Source of the DNA: Burkholderiales bacterium
Lineage (GTDB): Bacteria > Pseudomonadota > Gammaproteobacteria > Burkholderiales > JAEUOS01
Reading direction: 5' to 3'
NCBI GenBank assembly: GCA_947456845.1
Contig: CANGUJ010000217.1
Coordinates: 1-6,795, forward strand
Length of the DNA stretch: 6,795 bases
The notes beneath the pieces are model-generated. The model was not told the DNA's origin and searched no databases. It worked only from the letters and a program-made list of their open reading frames with translations. A program made the translations under genes and the position numbers. The first letter of the stretch is position 1, and every line of letters starts with the position of its first letter. Positions 1 to 6,212 of the stretch are shown piece after piece.

Positions 1-1890
1 CGCGGCGGCCACCCGGCCGCCGTGGCGCTCGACGATGCGCCTGACCGTGGCCAGCCCGACACCGGTACCGTCGAAATCCGTGGCCGCGTGCAGGCGCTGG
101 AACATGCCGAACAGCTTGCCCGCATAGGCCGCATCGAAGCCGACGCCGTTGTCCGTCACGCTAAATACGACCGCGTCGTTTTCGATGTGCGCCTCGATGG
201 CGATGGCCGGCCGCTCGGCGCGCGCGCTGAACTTGACCGCGTTGCCGATCAGGTTGGCCCACACCTGGCGCAGCAGGACCGGATCGCCGCTCACCGCCGG
301 CAGCCGCCCCACCGTGACCGCCACCGCGGACCTGTCGACGATTTCCTCCAGCACCGAGGCGACCATCGCCTGCATCGACACCTGGCCGTTGACGGGATCG
401 GTGCGTCCCAGGCGCGAGAACTCCAGCAGGCCGTCCACCAGCGCGGCCATCCGGCGGGCGCTGCGGCTGATCTGTTCCGCATCGCGCTGGGCGGAGGCCG
501 GCAGCACGGCCTGGTGCTCCATCTTGAGCAGGCTGGCGAAACCGTCCATCGCCCGCAGTGGCGCGCGCAGGTCATGCGCCACCGTATGGCTGAAGGACTC
601 GAGCTCCTGGTTGGCCTCGGCGAGTTCGCGCGCGCGCGCCTCGAGCGCGCCCCGGTGTCGGGCGTTGGCGTCGAGCAGGTCGCGCTGGGCGTCCATGATG
701 CCCTGCTGCAGGACGCGGATGCGCGAGGTCAGCGCCATCGACAGCAGCACCACATCGAAGGCAAGACCGATATGCAGCCCGTGGGTACCCACCGTATTGG
801 CCGGGAAAAGCGCAAAATTGCGCAGCGCGCCCAGCACCACGAAAAACAGCAGACAGGTCCAGGCGAACAGGAAATAGCGCGCCGGCTTGAATCCCCGCGC
901 CAGCGCCTTGACGCCGATCCACAAGGTGAGGACGGCGCCGCAGGGCGCGACGAAGCTCAACACGCGCATGATCGTGCCATATTCGAAAACCAGGCCGGTT
1001 CCGGCAAAGATGGCAAGGCCGCCCGCGGCTGCGATGATCACCTGCATGCCGCGGTCTAGACGCGGTTCCTGGCGGGCGCTGTCGAGGAAGGTGCGCGCGA
1101 ACAGCGCGCCGAACATGAGCGCGACGCAAAGGAAAAAAACCAACGCGTGGTTGGCAATCCATATGTTTTGCGGCCAAAGGTACTCGAAGGCGAAGCCGTC
1201 GAAGACGAACAGGCCCATGCCGAAACTGCCCACATAGGCGACGTACCAGAGATAAGCGCGGTCGCGCAGCGAAAGAAACACGACCAGGTTGTACAGGAAC
1301 AGGGCGACGAGCATGCCGTAGAACATGCCGAAGGCGAGCTGCTCGCTACGCTCGTGCCGCGCAAAGGCCTCCTCCGTCCACAGCGTCAGCGGCGCAGTCA
1401 GGGTGTTGGCACTAGCCAACCGCAGGAAGTAGACGGTCGGCGCGCCCGGGTCGGTTGCGATGCGGAACACATGGTTCCGGTGCGGCACCGGACGCGAATG
1501 CCACGGGATATGGTCGCCGGCCCGCTGGACCTCGAACCCGCCACCTGTCTTGGAAGTGTACAGCTCGACCAGGTCGAGGCTGGCCATCCCGACCTCGAGC
1601 ATGAGGCGCGAGCGACCCGGCACCGGCTCTATCGCGAAACGCAGCCAGTGGTGCGCGCGGTCGTACCCGAAATTGACATATTCCTGTTTGATGGGCACGA
1701 AGTAGACCGCCATGCCGGCCGCGGCGACCTCGTCGACCCCGCGCCGACCGGACAAATCGCGCAGGTCGGAAACCTTGCGGCTGATGTTCATGCTGCCCGT
1801 GCCGGCAACTTCGCCGACCGTGATCAAGCGGTCGGCCGCGCCTGCGCAGCCTGCCCAGATCAGCAGCAACCAAAGCCACCAACAGCGCAT
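1..1890 (-). CDS. 7TMR-DISM membrane sensor histidine kinase (C-terminus beyond window)
   Basis: Reading the minus strand from the ATG at 1890 gives 630 uninterrupted codons to the window edge, so the last part of the ATPase domain and the stop are missing. Residues 1-19 form a hydrophobic signal peptide. Residues about 30-170 are a beta-rich periplasmic domain like 7TMR-DISMED2. Residues about 183-390 hold some seven membrane helices opening with EQLAFGMFYGMLVALFLYN, typical of 7TMR-DISM_7TM. A coiled coil (about 391-430) leads to the HisKA H-box SHTVAHDLRAPLR with phospho-acceptor His439. The HATPase_c domain shows N-box Asn550 (NLIGNAVKFS), G1 box DNGVGFD (580-586), F-box KLFGMFQRL and G2 box GTGVGL (608-613). 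All kinase boxes are intact, so it should autophosphorylate in response to an extracytoplasmic ligand. A purine-rich site (GGGAGAGGA) lies 9 bases before the ATG. It starts 23 bases after the flavin monooxygenase stop, so it may share that transcript. The cognate response regulator is not in the window. Ligand unknown. Confidence 0.93.
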   Translation of the reverse strand, partial: MRCWWLWLLLIWAGCAGAADRLITVGEVAGTGSMNISRKVSDLRDLSGRRGVDEVAAAGMAVYFVPIKQEYVNFGYDRAHHWLRFAIEPVPGRSRLMLEVGMASLDLVELYTSKTGGGFEVQRAGDHIPWHSRPVPHRNHVFRIATDPGAPTVYFLRLASANTLTAPLTLWTEEAFARHERSEQLAFGMFYGMLVALFLYNLVVFLSLRDRAYLWYVAYVGSFGMGLFVFDGFAFEYLWPQNIWIANHALVFFLCVALMFGALFARTFLDSARQEPRLDRGMQVIIAAAGGLAIFAGTGLVFEYGTIMRVLSFVAPCGAVLTLWIGVKALARGFKPARYFLFAWTCLLFFVVLGALRNFALFPANTVGTHGLHIGLAFDVVLLSMALTSRIRVLQQGIMDAQRDLLDANARHRGALEARARELAEANQELESFSHTVAHDLRAPLRAMDGFASLLKMEHQAVLPASAQRDAEQISRSARRMAALVDGLLEFSRLGRTDPVNGQVSMQAMVASVLEEIVDRSAVAVTVGRLPAVSGDPVLLRQVWANLIGNAVKFSARAERPAIAIEAHIENDAVVFSVTDNGVGFDAAYAGKLFGMFQRLHAATDFDGTGVGLATVRRIVERHGGRVAAA

Positions 1891-1913
1891 CGGATTCGTT
1901 CCTCTCCCTACCG

Positions 1914-3020
1914 TCAGGCCGCGCCTATGGCCTTGTTCACCCGCGGCATGACTTCCTCGGCCATCAGCACCATCGAGCGCCTGGCCAGCACCGGGTCGAC
2001 CCAGTCCATGCCGGCGTAGACCAGTTCGCCGAAATCTCCGGCCTCCTCGCGCAGCTTGAGGATGGCCTCGACCACCTCGTCGACGGTGCCGCAGATCACC
2101 AGTTCATCGAGCAGGCGCTCCAGTGTCACCGCACTGTCATCCTCGTCGGCATGTTTCTTGAAAATGACGTGGCGCTTGGCCATCATCATCTTGGTGCGCA
2201 ACTGGTTCCAGTAATAGCGGTAGGGGCTGTTGGGGTCCTCGCGGCCGTAGCGCCGCGCGGTGCGCGCGTCATCGGCCACGAAGATGGTGCGCGCCACCCG
2301 CCAGTCGGCGGGGTCGGCCACCTGGCCGGCGCGCTGCTTGCCTTCGACGTAGTTGCGCCAGTGGCTGGGCAGCCACTGCGCCAGCAGGAAGTTGGCCGAC
2401 AGCGGGTGGAAATCCCGCTCGCCCATGGCGATCACGCCCTTGGAATGGGGGGCCACCACCGTACCGATGATTTCCGGGCGCGGACGCTGCAGGGGCTTGT
2501 ACATGATGCCGCGGCCGATCTCCGGGCGGCTGGTTTGCGCGGTGGAGACCTTGAAGCGGTTGCCGGGAAAATCGATGTCGTAGGGCGGCTCGCGCTCCCA
2601 GATGGCGAGAATCACATCGATCGACTCGGCGAAAATCCGGTTGCGCTCTTCCTGGGCCAGGCCGAGACCGAGCGCCTCCGCGTCAGAGGACAACGCCCCC
2701 GGGCTGATGCCGAAGATGAAGCGGCCGCGCGCCAGGTGGTCGAACATGGCCGCGTGCGCGGCGATCAGGGTCGGATGCGAATGCGAAAGGTTGGAGGTGC
2801 CGGTGCCGAGCTTGATCTGGGTCGTCTCGGGAATGAGCGTGGCCAGGAAGATGAAGCTATTGGTGACGTTTTCCGCCTTGTCGGTGAGGTGTTCGCCCAC
2901 GAAGGCGTCATGAAAGCCCAGCTTGTCGGCCAGGATGATGGCCTCGCGGTCCTCCTGCAGGGTGGTGAGGGTGTCGCGCTGCCAGGGATGCAGCGGCATG
3001 GTGAAGTAGCCGAGTCGCAC
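1914..3020 (-). CDS. LLM-class (luciferase-like) flavin-dependent monooxygenase
   Basis: This 368-residue protein belongs to the bacterial luciferase-like superfamily, TIM-barrel enzymes that use reduced FMN and O2. Family signs are the first strand MRLGYFTMPLHP, the segment ADKLGFHDAFVGEH (residues 31-44, with a Glu-His pair where luciferases carry an active-site His), the LGTGTSNLSHSHP strand (71-83), and the DHLARGRFIFGISPGAL flavin-phosphate region (94-110). Length and layout fit the limonene monooxygenase/alkanal monooxygenase-like branch. A GTG start at 3020 is preferred over the ATG at 2999 because AAGGA sits 7 bases before the GTG and the extra residues form the conserved first strand. 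It lies 43 bases after the mini-Bug gene and 23 bases before the kinase. No flavin reductase is visible, so FMNH2 must come from elsewhere. The substrate cannot be read from sequence. Its place behind dioxygenase subunits suggests a role in the same catabolic route, which is inference. Confidence 0.9.
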   Translation of the reverse strand: MRLGYFTMPLHPWQRDTLTTLQEDREAIILADKLGFHDAFVGEHLTDKAENVTNSFIFLATLIPETTQIKLGTGTSNLSHSHPTLIAAHAAMFDHLARGRFIFGISPGALSSDAEALGLGLAQEERNRIFAESIDVILAIWEREPPYDIDFPGNRFKVSTAQTSRPEIGRGIMYKPLQRPRPEIIGTVVAPHSKGVIAMGERDFHPLSANFLLAQWLPSHWRNYVEGKQRAGQVADPADWRVARTIFVADDARTARRYGREDPNSPYRYYWNQLRTKMMMAKRHVIFKKHADEDDSAVTLERLLDELVICGTVDEVVEAILKLREEAGDFGELVYAGMDWVDPVLARRSMVLMAEEVMPRVNKAIGAA

Positions 3021-3027
3021 GGGGTTG

Positions 3028-3032
3028 TCCTT
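3028..3032 (-). promoter_or_regulatory. Ribosome binding site choosing the GTG start of the flavin monooxygenase
   Basis: On the minus strand AAGGA stands 7 bases before the GTG at 3020. The alternative ATG at 2999 would be about 28 bases from this site and would remove the first beta strand of the barrel, so GTG is the better start. Confidence 0.65.
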
Positions 3033-3038
3033 GTACTG

Positions 3039-3059
3039 CTCCGCAGGGAATCCGCGGAG
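3039..3059. other. Inverted repeat between mini-Bug gene and flavin monooxygenase
   Basis: CTCCGC (3039-3044) and GCGGAG (3054-3059) can pair around a 9-base loop. It lies just after the mini-Bug stop and just before the ribosome site of the monooxygenase. There is no following T-run on the minus strand, so it is not a classical terminator. It could be an mRNA stability or processing hairpin, or chance in G+C-rich DNA. Confidence 0.35.
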
Positions 3060-3063
3060 TCGT

Positions 3064-3291
3064 TTATTGGGGCTCGATGCAGGCGGCCTTGACGTAGCCG
3101 ACCCAGCGCTCGATTTCCTGCTGAACGAAACGCCGTGCCTGTCCGCGCGACAGGGCGTACGCCGTCATGCCGAGCTCATCCAGCCGGGCGCGGATGGTCT
3201 TGGACGGATAGGTTCGCGCCAGGACGCTGCCGCCGGCACACGCGGCGACGGTGACGATGAGCAGCCCAACCAGGCGCGACGGAAATCGCAT
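3064..3291 (-). pseudogene. Internally deleted Bug/TctC-type binding protein (75-codon in-frame remnant)
   Basis: Translation from the ATG at 3291 gives 75 residues ending in TAA. Residues 1-26 are a signal peptide (MRFPSRLVGLLIVTVAACAG, then VLA before the likely cut). Residues 28-34 (YPSKTIR) are the standard mature N-terminus of Bug proteins, normally followed by VVPF and some 250 further residues. Here the next residue begins a Bug C-terminus: residues 35-75 align without gaps over 41 residues with the last 41 of the full-length Bug protein at 5150-6136 (RL-x2-L near the start, then the EIERW/EVERW and VKAACI/IKSAGV matches). The binding cleft is therefore gone. The join falls near 3186-3195 and keeps frame. 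A GGAG ribosome site remains 8 bases before the ATG, so the small product may still be made and exported. It lies 32 bases after the dioxygenase beta gene and 43 before the monooxygenase. Most likely it is a deletion scar of a binding protein that once served this operon. A functional mini-protein is possible but unproven. Confidence 0.82.
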
Positions 3292-3323
3292 GCGGAAGTC
3301 TCCGGGTTCGTTTTGGTCAGTGG

Positions 3324-3800
3324 CTACAGCGGAATCGCCATCAGGGTATCGATGCGGCGACTGTCGAGCAGCACCCGCTTGTCCTCGAACAGCGGGGCAT
3401 CGCCCAAGAGGATGCGGTCGATGTAGCGCCCGGTGGCAAAAAGCAGGGTGGCGCCGTCGTGCATGACCCGCGCGACATGGAAGTTGGAGACCGCGTCGAC
3501 GATTGCGCCCTCCGCCCGCGTGATGAGGGTGGAAGACACCACGTGCCGATATCCCTGCGCCTCGTAGATGTTGGCATGGCGCAGCGCCGCCACGCGATCG
3601 CGCATCATGGCCGGTGAATCGGCCTGCACGATGCACAGCGGCAAGCCGGCCGCATGGTTTTCGGCGGTGGTGATGCGGTAGCGCCCGGTGGACGAGAAAA
3701 ACCCCGGCCAATCCTCCAGCCGGTCGTCGTCGAGCGCATGCACATAGCGCGCGAGCAGGTTCTCTACCTGCCACTGCACTCGCGGGTCGATGGTCGCCAT
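3324..3800 (-). CDS. Aromatic-ring-hydroxylating dioxygenase beta subunit (TphA3-like)
   Basis: This 158-residue protein has the NTF2-like cone fold sequence of the small subunit of Rieske non-heme iron dioxygenases and matches the family's usual length of about 155-170. Recognisable segments are the helix with DDDRLEDWPGFF (residues 24-35), YRITTAENHAAGLPLCI (41-57), MMRDRVAALRHANIYEAQGYRH (65-86) and the C-terminal DTLMAIPL. From memory, the N-terminal half and this terminus resemble terephthalate dioxygenase TphA3, and the ENxxxGLPLC stretch also resembles salicylate 5-hydroxylase small subunits. The beta subunit is structural in the alpha3beta3 hexamer and carries no metal site. Its ATG shares its A with the TGA of the alpha gene (TGATG), which implies translational coupling and 1:1 synthesis. 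A GAGGA site lies 10 bases upstream, inside the alpha gene. The exact substrate is not determined. Confidence 0.93.
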   Translation of the reverse strand: MATIDPRVQWQVENLLARYVHALDDDRLEDWPGFFSSTGRYRITTAENHAAGLPLCIVQADSPAMMRDRVAALRHANIYEAQGYRHVVSSTLITRAEGAIVDAVSNFHVARVMHDGATLLFATGRYIDRILLGDAPLFEDKRVLLDSRRIDTLMAIPL

Positions 3801-5032
3801 CAGAGGCCCATCCTCGCCCGCCAGGCCTGCCAGAAGCCGCGCACCGAGGTTTCGCTGATGCGCGATTCGTTCGACGCCACATCACGGCCGCCCATCTCGA
3901 CGACCGCCTGGTGGTCGCCCGCGCCGATGATTGCGCGCTGCACGAAGCCGGTGGCCGCGCCGTCCTCCATCGAGATGAAGCCGGCCGGCCCGATCAGGTT
4001 GGCCTGAGCCAGGCGCAGTTCGGTGCGCGCCTGGTCGTCGTCCGCATAGCCGAAGGCGGTCCAGAACAGCTCGGTGGATTCCAGCCCGCGCGGCGCCACG
4101 CGGCGCACCGCCAGGCAGTTCTTGATCTGCTGCAGCACGAAGCCGGGAAACACGCCGACGATCTGCACGGTGATGCCGTCGCCGATTTCATCGACCGAAT
4201 CGAGCACCTCGGGCGCCTCCAGCGCGAAGCCCCCGGCGGCCGAGCGCATGCCGGCCTTCTCGTAGTCGTCCGACTTCACCGCGTCGGTGATGGAGTAGCT
4301 GACGTGGCAGCCGCCGTCGCCGCCGACGATCACGCCGCCGCGCTGCGACAGCCGGTTGATGCGGAAGGTGGTGAAGAAGAGATGCAAGAGGCTCGCATGG
4401 TAGGTGTCCTTGACATTCTCCATGTAGAGCTTCCAGTTGTTGGGCAGCATCTGGCTGTAGCCGCCGAGCGGCTTTACCGGCTTCGCCATCACGCGCCTGA
4501 CCTTCTCGGCCACATCCGCGCCCAGGTAGTCTTCCACCGGCGGCATGCCGTCGGCCAACGTGCCGAACAGCAGGCCGTGGTAATTCTCGATCTTCAATTG
4601 GCGCGGCGCCTGCGCATCCGGCTGCGCGTCCGGCAGCATGCCGCCGCTGCCCTTGATGCCGCGCCGGAAGGCCACGCCGGTGAGCTTGCCGGTGAGGTCG
4701 TAGGTCCAGTTGTGGTACACGCAGGCCATCTCGCGCGCGCTGCCCGCGGGCTTGAAAACCAGCAAGGCGCCGCGATGCGCGCAACGGTTCTCGAAAGCAT
4801 GGAAGGCGCCTTCCGCGTCCCGCGTGACCACCACCGGCATGTCGCCCAGATCGCTGGTCCTGAAGGTGTTGGGGCCGGGCAGCTCGGCGGCCAGGCACAG
4901 GAAATTCCACGAGCGGCCGCGAAACACCCGGTCCATCTCCTGCCGGTACAGGTCGGCGTCCTGGTACACCCAGTAAGGCACGCGGGTCAGCCCTTCCTGC
5001 GGCCAGGCCGGGGTTTGCGGGGTTGCGGCCAT
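3800..5032 (-). CDS. Rieske aromatic-ring-hydroxylating dioxygenase alpha subunit (TphA2-like)
   Basis: This 410-residue protein is the catalytic subunit of a Rieske non-heme iron oxygenase that adds O2 to an aromatic ring, giving a cis-dihydrodiol. The N-terminal Rieske [2Fe-2S] site is C84-x-H86 then C104-x2-H107, with 17 residues between the pairs. The catalytic iron site is in NWKLYMENVKDTYHASLLH: bridging Asp209, iron ligands His212 and His217, with Asp357 in ISMEDGA the likely carboxylate ligand. All key residues are present. From memory, segments such as ENRCAHRGAL, FPGFVLQQI, LIGPAGFISMEDGA and ETSVRGFW closely match terephthalate 1,2-dioxygenase TphA2, with salicylate 5-hydroxylase and related aromatic-acid oxygenases more distant. 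An aromatic carboxylate substrate is therefore favoured. The ATG at 5032 is chosen because upstream in-frame sequence runs into the intergenic region and the divergent gene; its ribosome site is weak (CAGGCG). It overlaps the beta gene by one base. The reductase needed for electron supply is not in the window. Confidence 0.94.
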   Translation of the reverse strand: MAATPQTPAWPQEGLTRVPYWVYQDADLYRQEMDRVFRGRSWNFLCLAAELPGPNTFRTSDLGDMPVVVTRDAEGAFHAFENRCAHRGALLVFKPAGSAREMACVYHNWTYDLTGKLTGVAFRRGIKGSGGMLPDAQPDAQAPRQLKIENYHGLLFGTLADGMPPVEDYLGADVAEKVRRVMAKPVKPLGGYSQMLPNNWKLYMENVKDTYHASLLHLFFTTFRINRLSQRGGVIVGGDGGCHVSYSITDAVKSDDYEKAGMRSAAGGFALEAPEVLDSVDEIGDGITVQIVGVFPGFVLQQIKNCLAVRRVAPRGLESTELFWTAFGYADDDQARTELRLAQANLIGPAGFISMEDGAATGFVQRAIIGAGDHQAVVEMGGRDVASNESRISETSVRGFWQAWRARMGL

Positions 5033-5065
5033 TGCGCCTGGGCTTATGGTGTGGGAACAGCTCAA

Positions 5066-5071
5066 ATTATA
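5066..5071 (-). promoter_or_regulatory. Candidate -10 box for the dioxygenase transcript
   Basis: The minus strand reads TATAAT at 5071-5066, 33 bases or more before the alpha ATG at 5032. It sits in a short A+T-rich island in otherwise G+C-rich DNA. No good TTGACA-like hexamer is found 16-18 bases upstream, so an activator-dependent promoter would fit. Start site not established. Confidence 0.45.
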
Positions 5072-5073
5072 AT
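5068..5073 (+). promoter_or_regulatory. Candidate -10 box for the Bug gene
   Basis: The plus strand reads TATAAT at 5068-5073, about 76 bases before the Bug ATG, overlapping the minus-strand -10 candidate by four bases. The -35 position (TTATGG at 5044-5049, 18-base spacer) is a poor match. Because the two boxes overlap, RNA polymerase could probably occupy only one direction at a time. Confidence 0.4.
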
Positions 5074-5085
5074 GAGCGGTCACTA
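5070..5085. promoter_or_regulatory. Candidate operator: imperfect 16-bp dyad in the divergent promoter region
   Basis: TAATGAGCGGTCACTA matches its own reverse complement at 12 of 16 positions, with core TGA-N4-TCA. It overlaps both -10 candidates and extends into the region just downstream of the plus-strand one. Dyads of this size and TGA/TCA type are common operators for TetR-like repressors, and a dimeric repressor here could control both genes. No regulator gene is in the window, so the protein is unknown and the site is an inference. Confidence 0.4.
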
Positions 5086-5096
5086 AATAATGATGG

Positions 5097-5108
5097 TGCG
5101 GCGCCGCA
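5097..5108. repeat. Perfect 12-bp palindrome in the Bug leader
   Basis: TGCGGCGCCGCA equals its own reverse complement. It lies between the promoter candidates and the Bug ribosome site, so it would be in the Bug mRNA leader. It could be a second protein-binding site, but such G+C palindromes also arise by chance here. As RNA it lacks a loop unless the central bases open. Confidence 0.3.
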
Positions 5109-5138
5109 TCCGGCAGCGTCGGCGCGGTTCGCCTGCAC

Positions 5139-5143
5139 AGGAG
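5139..5143 (+). promoter_or_regulatory. Ribosome binding site of the Bug gene
   Basis: AGGAG stands 6 bases before the ATG at 5150. This fixes the start there rather than at the in-frame ATG codons at 5090 and 5093, which would place 20 arginine-rich residues before an otherwise normal signal peptide. Confidence 0.8.
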
Positions 5144-5149
5144 ACAGAC

Positions 5150-6136
5150 ATGAGCCACCCCCTGCGGCACGCGATCGCCGCTGCCCTGTTCGCCCTGTCG
5201 CTCGCCTTTGCAGCGGGCGCATCCGCCCAGGACGCCGGCAACTGGCCCAACCGTCCGATCCGCATCGTCGTGCCCTTCCCCGCAGGCGGCACCGCCGACG
5301 TGCTGCCGCGCGCGCTGGCCGAAAGGATTTCGGCGCGCCTGGGCCAAAGCGTGCTGATCGAAAACCGCGCGGGCGCGGCCGGCAACATCGGTGCCGAGCT
5401 GGTGTACAAGGCCGAACCCGATGGCTACACCTTCCTGGCCGCGCCGCCGCCGCCCTTGGTGATCAACCCCAGCCTGTACGCCAAGCTGGCGCACGACCCC
5501 ACCCAGATGGTGCCGGTCGGCGTGATGGCCGCCGTGCCCAACGTGCTCCTGGTGCATCCCAAGGTCGCCGCCAACACCATGCAGGAGTTCATCGCCTTCG
5601 TGAAGGCCAATCCGGACAAGCTCAACTATGCCTCGCAGGGCAGCGGCACCACCTCGCACCTGACGGCCGAGCTCTTCAAATCCATGGCCGGCGTGCGCAT
5701 CACCCATGTGCCGTACAAGGGCACCGCCCCGGCGCTGACCGACCTCCTGGCCGGCCAGGTGGAGGTGATGTTCGACAACTTAGGCGTATCGCTCCAGCAT
5801 GTGAAGTCGGGCAAGCTGAAGGCGCTGGCCATCGGCAGCGAGAAGCGCGTTTCCTCCTTGCCCGGCGTGCCTACGGTGGCCGAGGCGGGGCTGCCGGGCT
5901 TTGTGGCGATTGCCTGGTTCGGCGTGATGGCACCGCCGAAAACCTCGCCCGAGATCGCCGCCAGGCTTTCGGCGGCCATCGCCGAGGCCCTCAGACACCC
6001 CGACGTGCAGCGCCGGTTGGTCGATCTCTCGGCCGAGCCGGTGGGCAGCACCCCGGCGGAAATGGCCGCCTTCATGAAGGACGAGGTCGAGCGCTGGCGG
6101 CGGGTGATCAAGAGCGCCGGGGTGAAGGTGGATTGA
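5150..6136 (+). CDS. Bug/TctC-family tripartite tricarboxylate transporter substrate-binding protein
   Basis: This 328-residue protein is a periplasmic solute receptor of the Bug family, greatly expanded in Bordetella and related Burkholderiales. Residues 1-26 are a Sec signal peptide with an ASA cut site before QDAGNW. The mature protein opens with the hallmark strand RPIRIVVPFPAGGTAD (35-50), where the loop and Asp50 contact the carboxylate ligand. It continues with LIENRAGAAGNIGAE, the domain-linking HVPYKGTAPALTDLLAGQV segment, and the family-typical SLPGVPTVAEAGLPGF. Length is normal and nothing is missing. The family binds mono-, di- or tricarboxylates, including aromatic acids (TphC binds terephthalate). 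No TctA or TctB membrane gene is nearby, so it is an orphan receptor that would work with a transporter encoded elsewhere or act in sensing. It is transcribed divergently from the dioxygenase genes across 117 bases, which suggests that it captures their substrate. Confidence 0.94.
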   Translation: MSHPLRHAIAAALFALSLAFAAGASAQDAGNWPNRPIRIVVPFPAGGTADVLPRALAERISARLGQSVLIENRAGAAGNIGAELVYKAEPDGYTFLAAPPPPLVINPSLYAKLAHDPTQMVPVGVMAAVPNVLLVHPKVAANTMQEFIAFVKANPDKLNYASQGSGTTSHLTAELFKSMAGVRITHVPYKGTAPALTDLLAGQVEVMFDNLGVSLQHVKSGKLKALAIGSEKRVSSLPGVPTVAEAGLPGFVAIAWFGVMAPPKTSPEIAARLSAAIAEALRHPDVQRRLVDLSAEPVGSTPAEMAAFMKDEVERWRRVIKSAGVKVD

Positions 6137-6144
6137 GCAGGGCC

Positions 6145-6173
6145 GGCTGGCTGGCGCACCTGACGAGCCAGCC
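6145..6173. terminator. GC-rich hairpin after the Bug gene
   Basis: GGCTGGCT (6145-6152) and AGCCAGCC (6166-6173) form a perfect 8-bp stem around a 13-base loop, starting 9 bases after the Bug stop. No T-run follows on either strand, so it is not a complete intrinsic terminator. It may still stabilise the Bug mRNA 3' end or act with Rho. It separates the catabolic block from the exonuclease gene. Confidence 0.45.
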
Positions 6174-6212
6174 AAGCGTCATGATCCGGGCAGCGCATCC
6201 GCTTGTCCCGCC

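Noticed and set aside
1..20. Lipoprotein reading of the kinase N-terminus (Cys15 after WAG)
   Set aside because: The kinase signal region (minus strand, near 1890-1834) has Trp at the -3 position of the would-be lipobox, which is atypical; a normal Sec signal is more likely. The coordinates given here are residue numbers.
627..639. CG dinucleotide run inside the kinase gene as a possible phase-variation tract
   Set aside because: Only about six units, encoding ordinary Arg/Ala residues of the coiled coil before HisKA; too short and expected in this base composition.
22..1059. Long plus-strand open frame (345 codons) antisense to the kinase
   Set aside because: Its product is rich in His, Arg, Gln and Ala with no fold-like pattern, and the minus strand encodes every histidine kinase box. 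It is a G+C-rich shadow frame.
3292..3885. N-terminal extension of the mini-Bug frame through the beta subunit gene
   Set aside because: The extension is out of frame with the well-supported beta subunit and reads as low-complexity Arg/Ala sequence. The GGAG site before 3291 and the signal peptide mark the true start.
5033..5707. In-frame upstream extension of the dioxygenase alpha gene by 225 codons
   Set aside because: It would cross the divergent promoter region and run antisense through the Bug gene. The family length fits the start at 5032.
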